Shown: piece by piece, positions 35,739 through 48,533 of the stretch
Position numbering within the stretch: the stretch's first letter is position 1
How the letters are laid out: every line of letters begins with the position of its first letter
Assembly: GCA_036877525.1 (NCBI GenBank)
Contig: JAZGTH010000035.1
Span: 2,098,501 to 2,162,500 of the forward strand
Direction: 5' to 3'
DNA from: Chromobotia macracanthus
Lineage: Eukaryota > Chordata > Actinopteri > Cypriniformes > Botiidae
DNA: 64,000 nucleotides
Notes under the pieces: generated by a model
What the model was told of the DNA's origin: nothing
What the model saw: the letters and a program-made list of their open reading frames with translations, nothing else
Database searches by the model: none
Program-made: the position numbers and the translations under genes

Positions 35739-38700
35739 TTAGTCGCTAACATCTAAACCCAGACCGGTTATGCTGGCAGAAGACAAATGAGTGTCATCTT
35801 CATTTTCACTTTCTTCTGATTCGTCCTCACTCTGACTTTCCATTATAACTTGCTGCATGGCAAGAGCTGCACCATCTGACGAAAGTGCCTGGAAGCCATC
35901 TACATTCATCCCAACTGTAACCATGCTACCTGCATGAAACAAAAACAATAACTGTTTAGAATTCAATACTCTTGTTCTATACTGGAAACAATGTGTGGTC
36001 ATTAAAAACATTTATCAGTAATATCTAAGTCCCTTTCAGGAAAGTCACGTAACTCAGCGGCCATATTTGCAACACCTTCAGGCAGCTATTTCGTTAATAC
36101 AAGACCAACGTATCTGACCAACAATTAAACCTGTCATCAAATACACCATACATTTTGTTTTTCAAACTCAAATTGCTCTAAATTAACATGCCTTGTCAGG
36201 TTGCTCCAGCTACTGCATATGGGGGCAAGTACTTCACAACATTCTGTACAGAGCCCCTCTCAAAAAGAAACTTTAGTCTTTAATGATTGAGAATTGGCCC
36301 TTTATACTGAAAAACTGTACTTTCTTCACCACAGCAGAGCTGAACGTCTTGTTAATATACATATACGTAAGAAAAATGGACATGCTTGGTTTATGATTAT
36401 AACATATTATTCTGAGGTAATACCATCTGGCATTGTGAGCTGTTGCTGGGTTCCAGAAGAGGCAATTGAGTCAGACCAGAAACGATGTAACGGGCGGCTC
36501 TGAGCAGTTTTCTTCTTGGTTTTACTTGTCTCTGTGGCACTGGCATCCAGCATTGGCTGCAAGATCCGTCTGCGAGCATTGATGAACCTACAGCACAGAA
36601 TGCCAACAATGTCATTTGCTAAGCAACATGCTAATATGACACTCCATTAAAATGAATTGACAGTTGAGTGTCATGACTGGTATTATTTGTTAACACACAT
36701 AGCTGCTAGCTATGTAGTGTTCTAAACCATTCACTTAGAATGGTTAGTATGCTACCACAGAAGGTAGCTGTGTAGGCATCAGTAATCTAAGCAGCTGTAG
36801 GCAGGAAGGTTTTAGGTCACAATCACTTGACTACAGTGTAACTGCAGACTGACTTACCAATTATTGACCTGGAGTAAAGTCAGGTTGGTTTGAGTTGCTA
36901 TCTGTTTCTTCTCTTCTTCAGTAGGATATGGGTGCTATAAAGAAATAGTTGAAATGTTTATGAATTTAAAATAACAACAAAAAAATGCACTTAGTAGCTT
37001 GAAAAATTAGTTTGTCTCCTCACTGCAATGTGCTGGAAGAGCCAGGAGCGCATGACATTGGTGGCTTGTTTGGGAAGAACACCACGTTTGTTTTTAGGCG
37101 AACTGTCCTCTGCACCAAAGAAACTTAAGTCCTGATTGAGCTGAAGTTGGAGCTGCCAAGGAACAATATCACTGAGTGAGTATGCTTGTGACTTGTGTGT
37201 AAACAGGTTGTGTGTAGATGAGCGAGAGTAATGCAAACCTGTGAGTTCTGAATATGTATTGTTCCAGGTGAGATGGCTTGTGTCACAACTTGCCCCTGTG
37301 GTGTGACTACTGTCACTGGCTGATATGCTGTGTTACCGTGCACACAAGGAGGAATTTACCAGAGTGAGAAAAACTCTGCAACCAGTTAAAATGTAAAAAA
37401 AACTTTTTAGAGATTTTAATATAATGTACCTGTCACCCCCTGTGAGGGATTGACTGTGGCCACGGTAACATTGCCTTGATGGCCTGATGTTGGCACCACA
37501 ATGCCCTGAAGACCTGAGAAAGAGCTGGACATCTACAAAACACAAACATATTCTTAATCTTTTCATTGCATTTACATGTCTTTTACCAGAAGACATGTTC
37601 CTAGCATACAGTTTTTCAAGCTCTTTGGATTGGTAAATCAAATATAATACAAGCCATTTTACTAACAAAACAAACCATTAGACATACCTAACAATTTAGG
37701 CCCTATGGTACCTGGACACGAAATTAACCCAATTCCTAAAAAGTGCAAAACAAGGGACTGAAGTGACTACCTGTTCGTGGACTGGAGAGTATGGGCTGCC
37801 TGGCTCTCCACTCAGCAGTGTTTCACTGTTCATCTTGGTCTTTAGGCAGGTAATGTAACGACTGCAGAAGTCCTTACACAGGTCACTAACTTTCTCTAGC
37901 TCTAATAAATGAATCCTCAGCACCTGGATAGCCTTGACCATCTAAGAACATGAAAACAGAAATGTCAGTTTTGATGTTGGGATGGTATACCCAGAAATTA
38001 AAAATATAACAATAACATTCCAATAGCATCTGGGCAAGAGTTACCAAGTTATCAAGGTCAGCATTTTCACTAAAGAAGGCCTTGCCCTCTTTCTCTTGAC
38101 CCCGTACAAAATTCTCAATGTCCACATCAAAACTGGCAGAAGTTACACAGTCAGAGCCCTGAGTGGACTGCTCACACTTCTCAAAGAGCAGAGCCAGAAG
38201 AGGGAAAAGGGGGTGTCTGTGGTTGAAAAGGACCATATGTTAAGAGATGACATTTGTCAACAGATCTGTATCTAGATGTGTGTGTGTGTGCGTGATTTAT
38301 AGGAGATAAAGTTTTCACATACAAACTTCTGTGTATATTATGACAAAAATCATGTCACCTATATATAGATGCTTTGTCTGCATCCATTTGTGTCTGTGGT
38401 TCAGTGGATACAGGGCTGTTTGAAGTTCCTATGTTTCCATTGGCAAAACCCTTTTCAGGGTCACTGTCTGACTGCTCCATTACCTGCATCTAATCCAGTC
38501 AGAAAGAGTCAAGTTAATTATTCATTGCAAGATCAAAACAGCTTACAATGCAGAATATTATTTTTTATTTGATATGTAAACAACACTTAAACATAAAAAA
38601 GAAACTTTGTCCAAAGCATTTATTAAAGAACTTTAATAAAATAACTGTCTATTAGCAGAGCCAATAAATAAATTGAAGACAGTTAAAATAATCATTTAAT

Positions 38701-39284
38701 TTTATGTATTTTAATTCAAGTCGTTTTTGATCAGTGGGCATTGCTTGCAAGACTCAAACTAGCAGTTAACAAGTAGTTCAAGTTTAAGGTCAGCTCAGGT
38801 TTTAGGCTTTGTATCTGCTAGTTATGACACCCGCTTTGTGCAAATGTAGCTATAGATGGTTAAATGGGTGGATGAAAGAGAAGACCAACCAATCTAATAT
38901 ATTGTGCAAACATTACAATGCAACCTTAAAGAGTCCTCACCATATAAAATAAAAAAATAAAAAGCAAAACGTAAATTGCTCACCAGATGCTTAAATTATC
39001 TACAAAGGAATGTTTATGGAGTCTGTCTGTTTAAATGTTAGGGCTAATTTATCTGCAGATATTAAATACCTAAAGTTAGAGGTTTATAACAAACCCTTAA
39101 CCAGAACATCTGAGGAATAGCAATGCTGTTTTGCAAACACTGTAAACAGAATAAATTGAAATCTGAACTTGTGCGCATAAAGACTACGTAAATGCAGTTG
39201 TTTTGGTTAAATTGAATATATCATGCCGACCTGCTGGTCTCCCTCTTGATATTTGTCTATGGACACAGACTGGGCAGCCATCAT
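35739..39284 (-). CDS. pknox1: PKNOX1 (PREP1) TALE homeodomain transcription factor
   Basis: Ten coding exons, minus strand: 39284-39231 (MMAAQSVSIDKYQEGDQQ), 38489-38359, 38216-38045, 37941-37771, 37532-37430, 37327-37239, 37152-37024, 36934-36858, 36587-36424 and 35929-35739 (stop TAA). All phases agree. The MEIS/PREP N-terminal domain, which binds PBX partners, spans exons 3-4 ('HPLFPLLALLFEKCEQ', 'NFVRGQEKEGK', 'VLRIHLLELEKVSDLCKDFC'). The TALE homeodomain spans exons 7-9: 'KNKRGVLPKQATNVMRSWLF', the family insertion 'HPYPTEEEKKQIA', then 'LLQVNNWFINARRR' with the DNA-contact helix. The C terminus is acidic ('SQSEDESEESENEDD'). It acts in the nucleus with PBX proteins on developmental enhancers. 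One odd residue: QHIA before HPYP, where the family usually has QHIG. Length about 420 residues, near the usual size. A non-coding first exon lies at about 41163 upward. Confidence 0.96.
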
Positions 39285-40499
39285 ATTTAAAGTGGCCACT
39301 GCCAACACTGGGGCATTATATGGACAGACAGCAGGAAATGACCTAAAAATAACCACACACACAACATTAGCATGTAAAGTAGTAGTTCAGCCAATAATGA
39401 ACATTTTGTCATTATTTACTCACTCTCAATTTGTTCACCAACATACTTTCTTATATGACATTCAATAAGCAATCTTCTTTTAAAAAACAGTCATTACTCC
39501 ACATGATAAAAGTGAATGAAGACTGGGGCTGTCAAACTCAGAACAGTGAAAACACCATAGAAGTGGCTTGTTAATAACATGTCAAATTTTCTGAAGCCAT
39601 ACAGTACAATAGCTTTGTGTTACATGACAAAATGTAACTTATTTTGAGCTTTACAACCCCAGTCCTTATTCACTTTTATTATATAACATAAGTGGTAGGA
39701 ATATGCTTTAAAAGAAAGTGATACAGACATATATTTGAGAAAATTATGTCAGAATTTTTCTTTTATTTAAAACACACTCACAATAAAGGCAAATAATGTG
39801 CAAACCACATTTCATTGCAGTTTTTCTGTCAATGTTATGTGGTAGTAGGGATATTCTCATTTAGGCAGCCCAGAGTGAGGAGGAACCTTAATTATTTTGG
39901 GTGCATTTTCCCAGATCCGTACCATTTAAGAATGTACATTTAAAATGTGTATATCTGCTATAAATGTGTAACCTTTTACAAGCAGCATACAGATAAAAAC
40001 TAAGACATAAACAAGCAACAAAAGTCCAGTTTTGGTTTTGCGCCTTATTCTTTCGACTTAATTTGCATACATCGCATCGGCATCATTTTGTATTTGTGTT
40101 TTATGCATTCACACCTTTGTCCTAAAAAGAAAATGCATACAAGGATTAATCCAATGAAATGTATTGATATGGTAATAAAGTGCCTTACGCCATTTCCATG
40201 CTTTAGAACTCACACCCACCCGCTATCTTGATACACTTTCAACACTTTATCTTAATGCTTGTGGAATTGAATCTATATGTGTTTCCAATCATGTCTTTTT
40301 AACAACATCCATGCATAGAAATAGTTGTCTAATACAACGTTGCGAAACTATTGGCAAGGAAACATGATCCGATCTCAGCTCGAACTGATTTGACCGTTTC
40401 GTGTTTAAACAATAGAAACGGTGAAGATACACGATCAAATGCCCAGCTAAATCAATGTCAAAGCAAAATATTAAAGTAATATAATGTGAAACCAATCAA

Positions 40500-41350
40500 G
40501 GCAATCTACGGTGGTCTGCTCGTTTAGCTATCTGCTTCGACCAAAGATTGGTAAATATCTCAAGCGTAATGTAATAAACACACCACCCAATATATATTGG
40601 GCTAAAGAGACCGTGTAGCGGCGGATGTAAACGCCACGATTTCCTTCGATGGAGATAATGGTGGTTAGCTTTTGCGCGAGCACGTTAGCGGGATGTCTAT
40701 AGCAGCACAGAGAGCGCGTGCTGTTAGCGACCAGCCGCAGAAGCAGCACAATCACAATGTAATTACTCGGTTAATAAAATTTACTGAGCCAGATGCTCGT
40801 TGTTAATCTGGTTTTAAAATTAAATTTAAGCCTCTCGGCCTGTAACTGTAATTATTAATTTAATAATAGGGTATTCTATACATCGGAGACAGTTTGGCCT
40901 GAGCACTGAAAAATTAAGACAAGGAGCCGCTAAAGCCGGGCCTTTACTCAACGCTGGCTAGTAAACAGATCTATCGCCTAAATAAGCAGATATTTTTTCT
41001 TTTAAACAATTTTAGGCCAGGACTGACTCGGTTGTCCCACGCGTGCTCCCGTAGGACCCTAACACCTACACTCTGCTTCTGTCAGCCCCAGGCATTTTTG
41101 CGCCTAGCTCGGATTGTTTGACTGATAGGGAACGGAAAAGAGGAGTTTGAGTGACAGCTTACCTGGGTGCCAATCTTCGTCACACTGACAAGCGTTTGCA
41201 GCAATCGGGATCCGCATTTGTCGCCCTGCGTCATCACGCAAGGGGACGTAGGGCATTCTGATCTTGAATATTTACGAAGAGGGAGGAGAAATGACGTAAA
41301 AACGCCAATGTTCTCGCCCTCGGTGAATGTTCTGAACACTCCCCGTTACG
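40500..41350 (-). promoter_or_regulatory. pknox1: CpG-rich PKNOX1 promoter region and first exon
   Basis: CpG dinucleotides are dense here compared with the AT-rich flanks. A good minus-strand donor (CAG|GTAAGC) at 41163/41162 would close a non-coding first exon starting somewhere in 41200-41330 and splicing to the acceptor at 39343-39344, before the exon with the start codon. A CRE-like half site tgacgtaa lies near 41292. The exact transcription start cannot be read from sequence. Confidence 0.6.
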
Positions 41351-41948
41351 GGTGCAACCTCTGTGCCAGTTATTGCAATTTAGTTTTATCATGTTGAGCC
41401 CAAACATTTTTTTAATTCTTACTCAGTAGTGTTTTCTTTTAACAATAATCAATTTTCATAGAACAGTAATTACTTCTTCTGCTGAGTTTCTGTTCAGTTT
41501 TTTACTGTCCCTACAAAAATTATTTTGAGCAACATTTTTATTTGAATCAAAGTAAGTAGAAATTGGTATTGGCACACATTTACAACAAGCCTGAAAAGGG
41601 CGATGGTTCCGGTTGGCTTGGATCTCTCCCACACTCTATAATCACCACACTGTCCTTTTTGTTTAGTCCTTGTTTGCATGTAGAAATATTCTCTGTATTG
41701 ATTTGTGTGAAACTGGATCATGATCGCCTCCTGTCTAACTGAATGTGCCCAGTATGTCAAACAGTAGGAATATATTCATGTGGAAAGTTCATCAGACCTA
41801 CATGTTTAAATTCAATAAAATCAGGACTCTGATGAAGTTAAATCATATATTTTAATTCTGGCATAAAGCTTAGAATATGTTTTCTAAAGAACAAAGGAAC
41901 ATGAGGAAGATGTAGGACTGTGGACAGAGGTAGCAAGAAAATTAAGGC

Positions 41949-44900
41949 TCAGTGCCTGGGTGAGGGCCTGCCTGAGGAAGGCTGGGGCAGACGATGTTTA
42001 GACATTTCTACATCCATATCAGCAAAGGTGTACATGTTGTAGTGATGGTGCTGCAGGTTCTTGTACGTGGTGTTATCGAAGGGTTCAGGCTCTGGCTCTG
42101 GCTCTGGGGCTTTCTCTGGTGCTTGTTCTGGGAAAATGAAGAATGTAAGAGATTACACGTAAGACGTGGTACTGGAAAATGACCAAAGAGATCGCATCTA
42201 AGAACAAAGGGAGCAAAATCCTTTCATGACACAATTCCTTACTTTTAAAGGATTCTAAATAGAATTTTCACACCATTCGTGGTGTTACAGTAATCACTAC
42301 AGTGTAAAAAAAAACCCAGGTGGTCATTTACATCACACAGATAAAGGTGCGAAAGCCCTTTGACTTTCTGTCTGGACTACAGACTGCCAGTCTAGTAAAA
42401 CGTCAAATTTATAGTAAACTGCGTTGAATTGTGTTATTATGCTCCTTTTAATCATAAACACCAATGTTATAAAATCAATATTACAATACTGATTTTCAAT
42501 ATTACTTTTAAGAGATTAAGAGATACACCATAATTGACAAAAAAAAAACTTCCCACATTTTTTAAACCTCAATGCAGTTCAACTTATGAATAATTAGAGG
42601 AAAACGCATTCAGCTGAGTATTAAAGAGTAAAAAGACAAGAGGTAGTGTGACAATGTAAGTGGAGTACATCATAACATGATTTCAGTCATTCCATAGTTT
42701 AAAAACACTAATACAGGGTACTGAACTGTAACAGAATAGTAAGAATAGATTAGCTTCAGCTGTCCCACTGAAAAAAATCATCATTACTTTTAAAATAACA
42801 TGATTATACAGGCAATATTTAAATCACATATCAAGAGATGGTGTACATCAACACAAAAATAGAAATGGTGGAGAGGTGATGTTGTTTAAATATGTATATG
42901 TTGAATGTTTTGTGTAAAAGCACTGGAGAGAAGCAGGAACGAGGACCAATATTCTTTAAATAACAAAAGGAATAAGAAATGCCCCAAACTAGAAAACTGA
43001 AGGAGGGGTAAATTATAATTTTCATAAAATATTTTCAATACAAATAATTTTCATTTGAAAAAATGATAGTTTATGTTGTATATAAATATTTCACACAACA
43101 AGCCATAATTAATACATGAAGTGCTGATCATTTAGATTATCACATACATTTTAAATGAAACATTTTAATACTGAATTACCATTTAGTTTATAGCTTTATT
43201 TAGAAAAAGAAAAGCTAAATACTTTAAGCCACAACTGCTCTAACCCTCCTTAAAGTCCTTGAAGGGCATTCACACATGCAACAATTTCATTGCTGGAGGC
43301 TGACAGGTAGCTGTACTGTTGGTTGTTAATCACAGCCATATAAATTACAGAAATTATTAAGAACATAATCTGCAGCAGTGCATAATCCATCCTATCATGA
43401 ACAAGATAAAAAAAATGATTTTGTGCAAATCAAACTGTTGTATCCTTGTATATGAGCAGAGGCAAATCATATAGAACCAATAAGTTGCTCACAGTAACAT
43501 TATTTTTTCTATCTTGCCTTCAGTATCTCAGAGGAGACATCATGTGTGATCAATGTATTTACTTCCATTAGTAGTTGCACACTACTCATTTACGCATCAG
43601 CTTTAATTTTAGCTGTATATCTGATAAAAATGTATCCTGAAGATTACTGATCCATCACACATCACATGGTCACAAATGGTGGTTAGCTTCACAACCACAC
43701 ATCACAACAATGGTCCCTAACACTCATATTGCTGGAATTATTAAGTCTTATTTAAAATAAATGACTTGTATGATCTTGTATAAAACAAAATCTTTGATCT
43801 TAACACAGACCCCTTTAGAATTAGCTTTGTTGATTAAAAATAGCAACGCACAAAGATAATCAGCAGTGTCTGAATAATCATTTTTGTAAAACATGATTAA
43901 AATGATTTGTGGTGTACCCTCAGATGTTTCCACAACTTCTGTCTCAGTCAGGGACTCTACAGAATCAGCAGCCACTGGTGGAGGATCTTCAAGGTCTTCT
44001 GAAGGGGCTGTCTTAATTCCTTTCGCACCAACAGCTTTGGTAACCGTCTCTGATGCAGCCTCAAATTTGGGTTTAGCCACAACCTCTTGAACAGCCTCGG
44101 AAAAAACAACTCTAGGAGCCTCGGTAGCTACTCCAGGACTAGCTTCAACAATGGTATTTGCTATGACTTCAGGGCTGCACTCTGGGACAACTGTAGCAGT
44201 AGTTTTGACATTTGAAGTCTGTTGTGTTTCTTCTGTGGCAGTCTTAGCTTTGGTTTCTGCTTCATTTTCAACAATATCTTCAGAAGGGGTAGTTTTACCT
44301 TCTGTGGCAGTGTCCACCATCTCATCCAGTGCGACAACAGAAATGGATTCACTGTTAACTTCAGGAATGGCTTCAGTCATGGAGGTGGATAGTACAGGGG
44401 CAGGGTCAATAAGGGTCTCCCTTGGGTCAACTGCTTCAGTGCTTGGAAGAACCACTTCTTCAGGCTTTGCCTTAATCACAGCTTTAGCACTTTCTTGCGA
44501 TTCTTCAAACAGGGCACTGGGTTCAATAATGGATTTATACTCTACCTCATTTTTTGCACCATTTACTTTATTTGTGACAACAGGTGCTTCCTTTTCCTCT
44601 CCTTCCTGTCCTTGTGATTTGACCATTTCAGTTTTTGATTTTATCTCAGGGTTCTCATCATCAGAATCAGAGTCAGAATCACTAGAGGATGAGGAAGAAG
44701 TATCCTTTTGATCTTGCTGTTCTTCTGCCTCAACATCAGAGGCCTTACTTTGTTCACTTGCTGTAGTGACATCATCAGAAGTTTGGACCTCAGAGATCAC
44801 AGCAGCAGATGAAGTTGCTGTAGAAGAGGCTATATCAGCAACAGAGCTGCCAGTTGTTGTCTCTTTAGCATTGGCAACAGAAATAGCCTCAGTAGCTTCT

Positions 44901-46420
44901 GATGCTGGGGCGGCATTTTCTTTATCCTTGGTCAACTCTTCTGAGGTTGTGACTTCAAATTGGGATGCAGAAGGGGGCTCTTCTGTAGTGGCAGCTGCAG
45001 CCACCACAGTCTCAGTTGTCACAACTTTTGCACTAGACTCAGACTCACCTAAAGCTATGTCTTTGAGAAGAAATCCTGTGGCAGACAGCTTAGAAGGGAA
45101 GGCAACTGCGGGCTTGTAGGCTAGCAGAGAGGCCCTTTCCTCTGCCTCTATGGCTGAGAAAACGGCAAACAGGATAAAATACATGAGATTGTTTTTGTAT
45201 TACGTATGAGAAACCCACCTGTTCAATGGAACCATTTTCCCTGCAAACACCATGCTGGGATAATACATTATACACCTTATCAAAGTCAGCCCACGCAGCA
45301 GCCATCTTGGCAACTTCCCCAAGCCAGCTTTTTTTATATTTAGAATATAACCATACAGTTATTTTCGGTAATTCCCTACTTGAATAAGATTGAAATCTTA
45401 TGCTTCAAAATATATTAACATTTCAAATACAAAATAAAATTCTGCTAAATGGCATAATTTATAGTTTGTTAAAAAGAAATAAAATAATTAAGTTTAAACT
45501 GCAAATATCTTCCTTGCACAATAAACATTAGAAATTCTCAAAAAAAAACTAACAAAATTATTCAAGAATCCCTTGATCAATTACCTTTAGGGGAAATGTG
45601 TTAAAATACATTACTCTAAAAACATCTAGAAAACAAATTTACTGTAATTCAGAGGTTTCAGATATGCATATGACTCGTCCAGGTCACTGAATATGGCAAT
45701 GACATGACAAACGTTCACTGGACAAATATAACAAACACATGCTACAGATACACCCATGTCAGTGGAATAGAAGGACTGTAAATGTGAAAAAGGGAGCACA
45801 TACCACATTCAGAATTAAACCTTTCAAGGAACGCTCATTGAAATAAAAGGCTTGCTCTTACTCTTACTCGCAGACTTTGCCTTCTTTATTGTTTTGGGTG
45901 GAGCGTCCGCTTTAGTGCAGAGTGCTGCAACAAATGGGGTTGTCTGTGCGCCCCAGCTTTCACGCAGGAGACACTACAACCAATACAGAAAATGATCAAT
46001 CATAATATAATTCATGCGCCTCACAGCACGAGTGTTGGCGATTAAGTCAGGCATACATCTGAAACATTTTTATGGAGTCTACAAACAAATAAACCTGGGA
46101 TCATCTGAAACATTTCTAGGAAGTCCACAAACCTTGGATCCATTCAAAAAAAAAAATCTTTATCTATAATTCTAACCCTGGTTCAAGGCATATTTTAACT
46201 AAACATTAGCAGGACGTTTATCAGGTTGTTATAGCTTACATTTTGGTTGAACAGAGGCGCGTTTACGAATATTCACTAAAACACAAGCAAAACTCGCTTA
46301 ATCTATTAGTGACACATATACAAAGTATTTCAATGTTATCATTACAGAAATACAACACAATTAGTCTATAATTACCTTGAAAGATCCAAGTCGACCTAAC
46401 CTGAGCAGGGACGTCGCCAT
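41949..46420 (-). CDS. ndufv3: NDUFV3, mitochondrial complex I subunit, long and short forms
   Basis: Four coding exons: 46420-46376 ([15 protein letters not shown]), 45973-45868, 45147-43918 and 42127-41949 (stop TGA). Exon 1 is a mitochondrial targeting peptide (Arg/Leu-rich, no acid). The last exon has the conserved part that sits in the complex I N-module: '[20 protein letters not shown]' and ends '[14 protein letters not shown]'. Exon 3 is 1230 nt, a multiple of three, and its flanking phases match, so skipping it gives the short ~10-kDa form and keeping it the long form known in vertebrates. Exon 3 is low-complexity: Ala/Thr/Val/Glu-rich, with an acidic serine tract '[15 protein letters not shown]'. 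The start codon sits in AAAGATGGCGAC, a YY1/TISU-like context typical of genes with short leaders. Candidate polyadenylation signal (minus) at 41537-41542. Long frames antisense to exon 3 are shadows. Confidence 0.94.
43250..45305 (-). CDS. Candidate two-exon membrane microprotein (68 aa), interleaved with NDUFV3
   Basis: Exon 1 at 45305-45219 codes 29 residues beginning [15 protein letters not shown] and ends in a good donor (CAG|GTGGGT). Exon 2 at 43369-43250 follows an acceptor (ctgctgcag|ATT) and codes 39 residues and a stop. Both junctions are phase 0, so they join in frame. Exon 2 begins with one hydrophobic helix ('[14 protein letters not shown]') followed by '[20 protein letters not shown]' and ends ALQGL. 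AATAAA lies at 43195-43200 (minus), about 50 nt after the stop, so exon 2 looks like a true last exon. The start codon context GCCAAGATGGCTGC is strong and close to the TISU element used with very short leaders; TATAAAA lies at 45332-45338. Exon 1 is in NDUFV3 intron 2 and exon 2 in intron 3, on the same strand. It does not fit NDUFV3 phases. I recognise no family. An additional exon between the two cannot be excluded. Confidence 0.55.
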
Positions 46421-47138
46421 CTTTGTTCTCCTGTTATTATTGTTCGTACGGAAAATGTAGTTTGAGATTCTAATAGCATCGATAGTTCCTTTACAAATGG
46501 CATGTCAAAGTGTTACTAAAAGCAATACTTTTTCTTGTTATTATTACGATATGTGCAGAAGTATAGAATTTGCATTGTGAGATTACTCAAGACTTAATTT
46601 ACACGCAAGCAAACAAACTGTGTGGTCCATCAATTTGAATATATACCATGAAATCAGGTGTGTAATGTAATATGTTAAGCATGACAAAACAATACAACAC
46701 CACTCTACAAACTTTAACATAAATGCTTGTTACTCATTTAAAAACAAGCATTCTACAGAGAACACATGTGGCTCAGTTTATTCAGCTCTTTCCCCAAGTA
46801 TTTTAAATAAACATTGAGACAGGAGAGAAAAACTGAAATTAAAGAAGTGGTTTACTTGGAGGACACCGTCAAATTTAGGCTCTGTGACTGGAAAAAGGTT
46901 TAATATTATTTGTAATACACAATAGAAAATTCAACTTTTGGGCAAGTGCAGTCACAATCAAACGAAACCAAAACGACCAAAAAAAAATCAACAAAATTTC
47001 CACGACAAAAATCAACAAAAATTGTTTCAAACAATCACAAAATTAATGTCAGCAGGTCAAACTGCTTTCATACATTGTGTGACATCTTTGAGCAATTTTT
47101 GTGGATTTATAAGAAGTGTTGAAACTGACAGAACTTTT
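46421..47138. other. NDUFV3 upstream region, no other gene
   Basis: In mammals NDUFV3 and WDR4 are divergent neighbours, so a shared promoter would be expected here. The region immediately upstream of NDUFV3 has no visible WDR4 first exon on the plus strand. It is AT-rich with A-rich runs near 46980. Confidence 0.5.
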
Positions 47139-47574
47139 TAAACAGCCTTATTGTTGACAGCGATTTGGAAGTCTGGGAAGGAAGCCAGGTCACCACCACC
47201 ACCATACAGCCTCTGTAGTTTAGTTATTTTCTTAGCAAGGCCCTGCATCAACTAGCCCACCAGCAGCCCTGAATAAACAATAAGAACACTTTAAGTATAA
47301 TTGATTATAATGTTAGGACAACAAAAATATGAATATTCATTATACATATTAATATGTATAATAAATATACATTTTTTATATTGTTTTTTATTAGTATTTT
47401 TTAAATGTGTGATATACATAAATGTGACTGACAGGCTAATTGGTCTCTTTTGTCAAGTATTCAGACAGAGATGAGAGAGCATGATATTAAGAATGAGAGA
47501 ATACCACTCACTTGCTGTTGCAGAGTATTCACAAATTGATTCTAGGAAAAGATTCTGAATAGGGTCTAATCCAG
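47139..47574 (-). pseudogene. atp5pf: ATP synthase coupling factor 6 (ATP5PF) relic
   Basis: Exon 47574-47512 (minus) reads 'GLDPIQNLFLESICEYSATA' after a normal acceptor and ends in GT. Exon 47268 downward continues 'RAAGGLVDAGP', then shifts frame, then 'KLQRLYGGGDLASFPDF' and a stop at 47139-47141. This matches coupling factor 6, the peripheral-stalk subunit of mitochondrial ATP synthase. The frameshift after GP removes the conserved EYQ segment, and the exon with the targeting peptide was not found upstream. Because an intron remains it is a decayed DNA duplicate, not a processed copy. Confidence 0.8.
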
Positions 47575-48533
47575 CTGAAAGTCAATGGAAAAAACAACAA
47601 CTGAACAGTCATAATATCTTTAAATACCAGTCATACATATGAATGCCATAATCTGTTGTACAATAAAGAAATGTCTCTAGCCCTCATGCATAGGAAGTGT
47701 CTGTTGTGGATACAGTTAAAGAATTACTGGACAAAAAAGGAAAAGAACTTAATAAAGGAGCAGGTCAAGATGTAACTATAACAAAAGTTGCATCTTCACT
47801 GAAATAACAAAGAAACATTTCATAACACAAGAGTCATAAGCCACTGTGTATTTACCATGAACTGATATTGATTATTATATTCGAGCAGTTCAAGAGTCTT
47901 AATTTTGTCTCTGCCCTAGCTTACAATGAATATAGCCTGAATGAGTTTAGCCTGGTGCATACTATGGCCTTTTAACTGTGGGACTTACAACTGCTGCTTT
48001 TTAAATTATATTATAATATTTTTAGATTATATGAATCCCATTCCGATCTTGAGTAAAAGACATCAAGCATTGTTTTACGCCAGGCTGAGTGTTTCAAAGT
48101 TTGGGACTGCCCAAACTTCATCCGAGGCTAACATTTACCCCAAATGCAATTAATCAGCAGTTAATTAAACAGATCAATCTGCACTTGGGGAACTGGGCTT
48201 AACTAGAGTTTACATTGCTACTGTGATGCTGATCTGTAGTAAAGCTACATGTTTTGCAACATAGACACAATGGGATAATAAATTAATAACACAAAACCGT
48301 TGAGTTTATAATTGTATTTTAGAGTTTATAACAGTTTATGACTGTTTTCTATAATCTACGGATTTGTCAGTGCATTGCTTGTGCATGCAGGACATCCAGA
48401 CTGGCTTCACTCCGGTTCAGCTGTGTTTTTTCATGGTTTTGTTGTATTCCACTTGCATAGTAATGCAATTATAAATGTGACTTCAAGAGTTGTATTTGAA
48501 ATAATAGCAGAACTGATGCAACTGTTTTCGTAG

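Noticed and set aside
40528..40755. 75-codon minus-strand frame in the CpG-rich region upstream of PKNOX1
   Set aside because: CpG-rich promoter DNA is poor in stops. There is no similarity, and it does not join PKNOX1 exons in phase.
44151..44711. 186-codon plus-strand frame
   Set aside because: It is exactly antisense to NDUFV3 exon 3. The Ser/Val/Ala-rich composition is the mirror of the coding strand's Ala/Thr/Glu bias.
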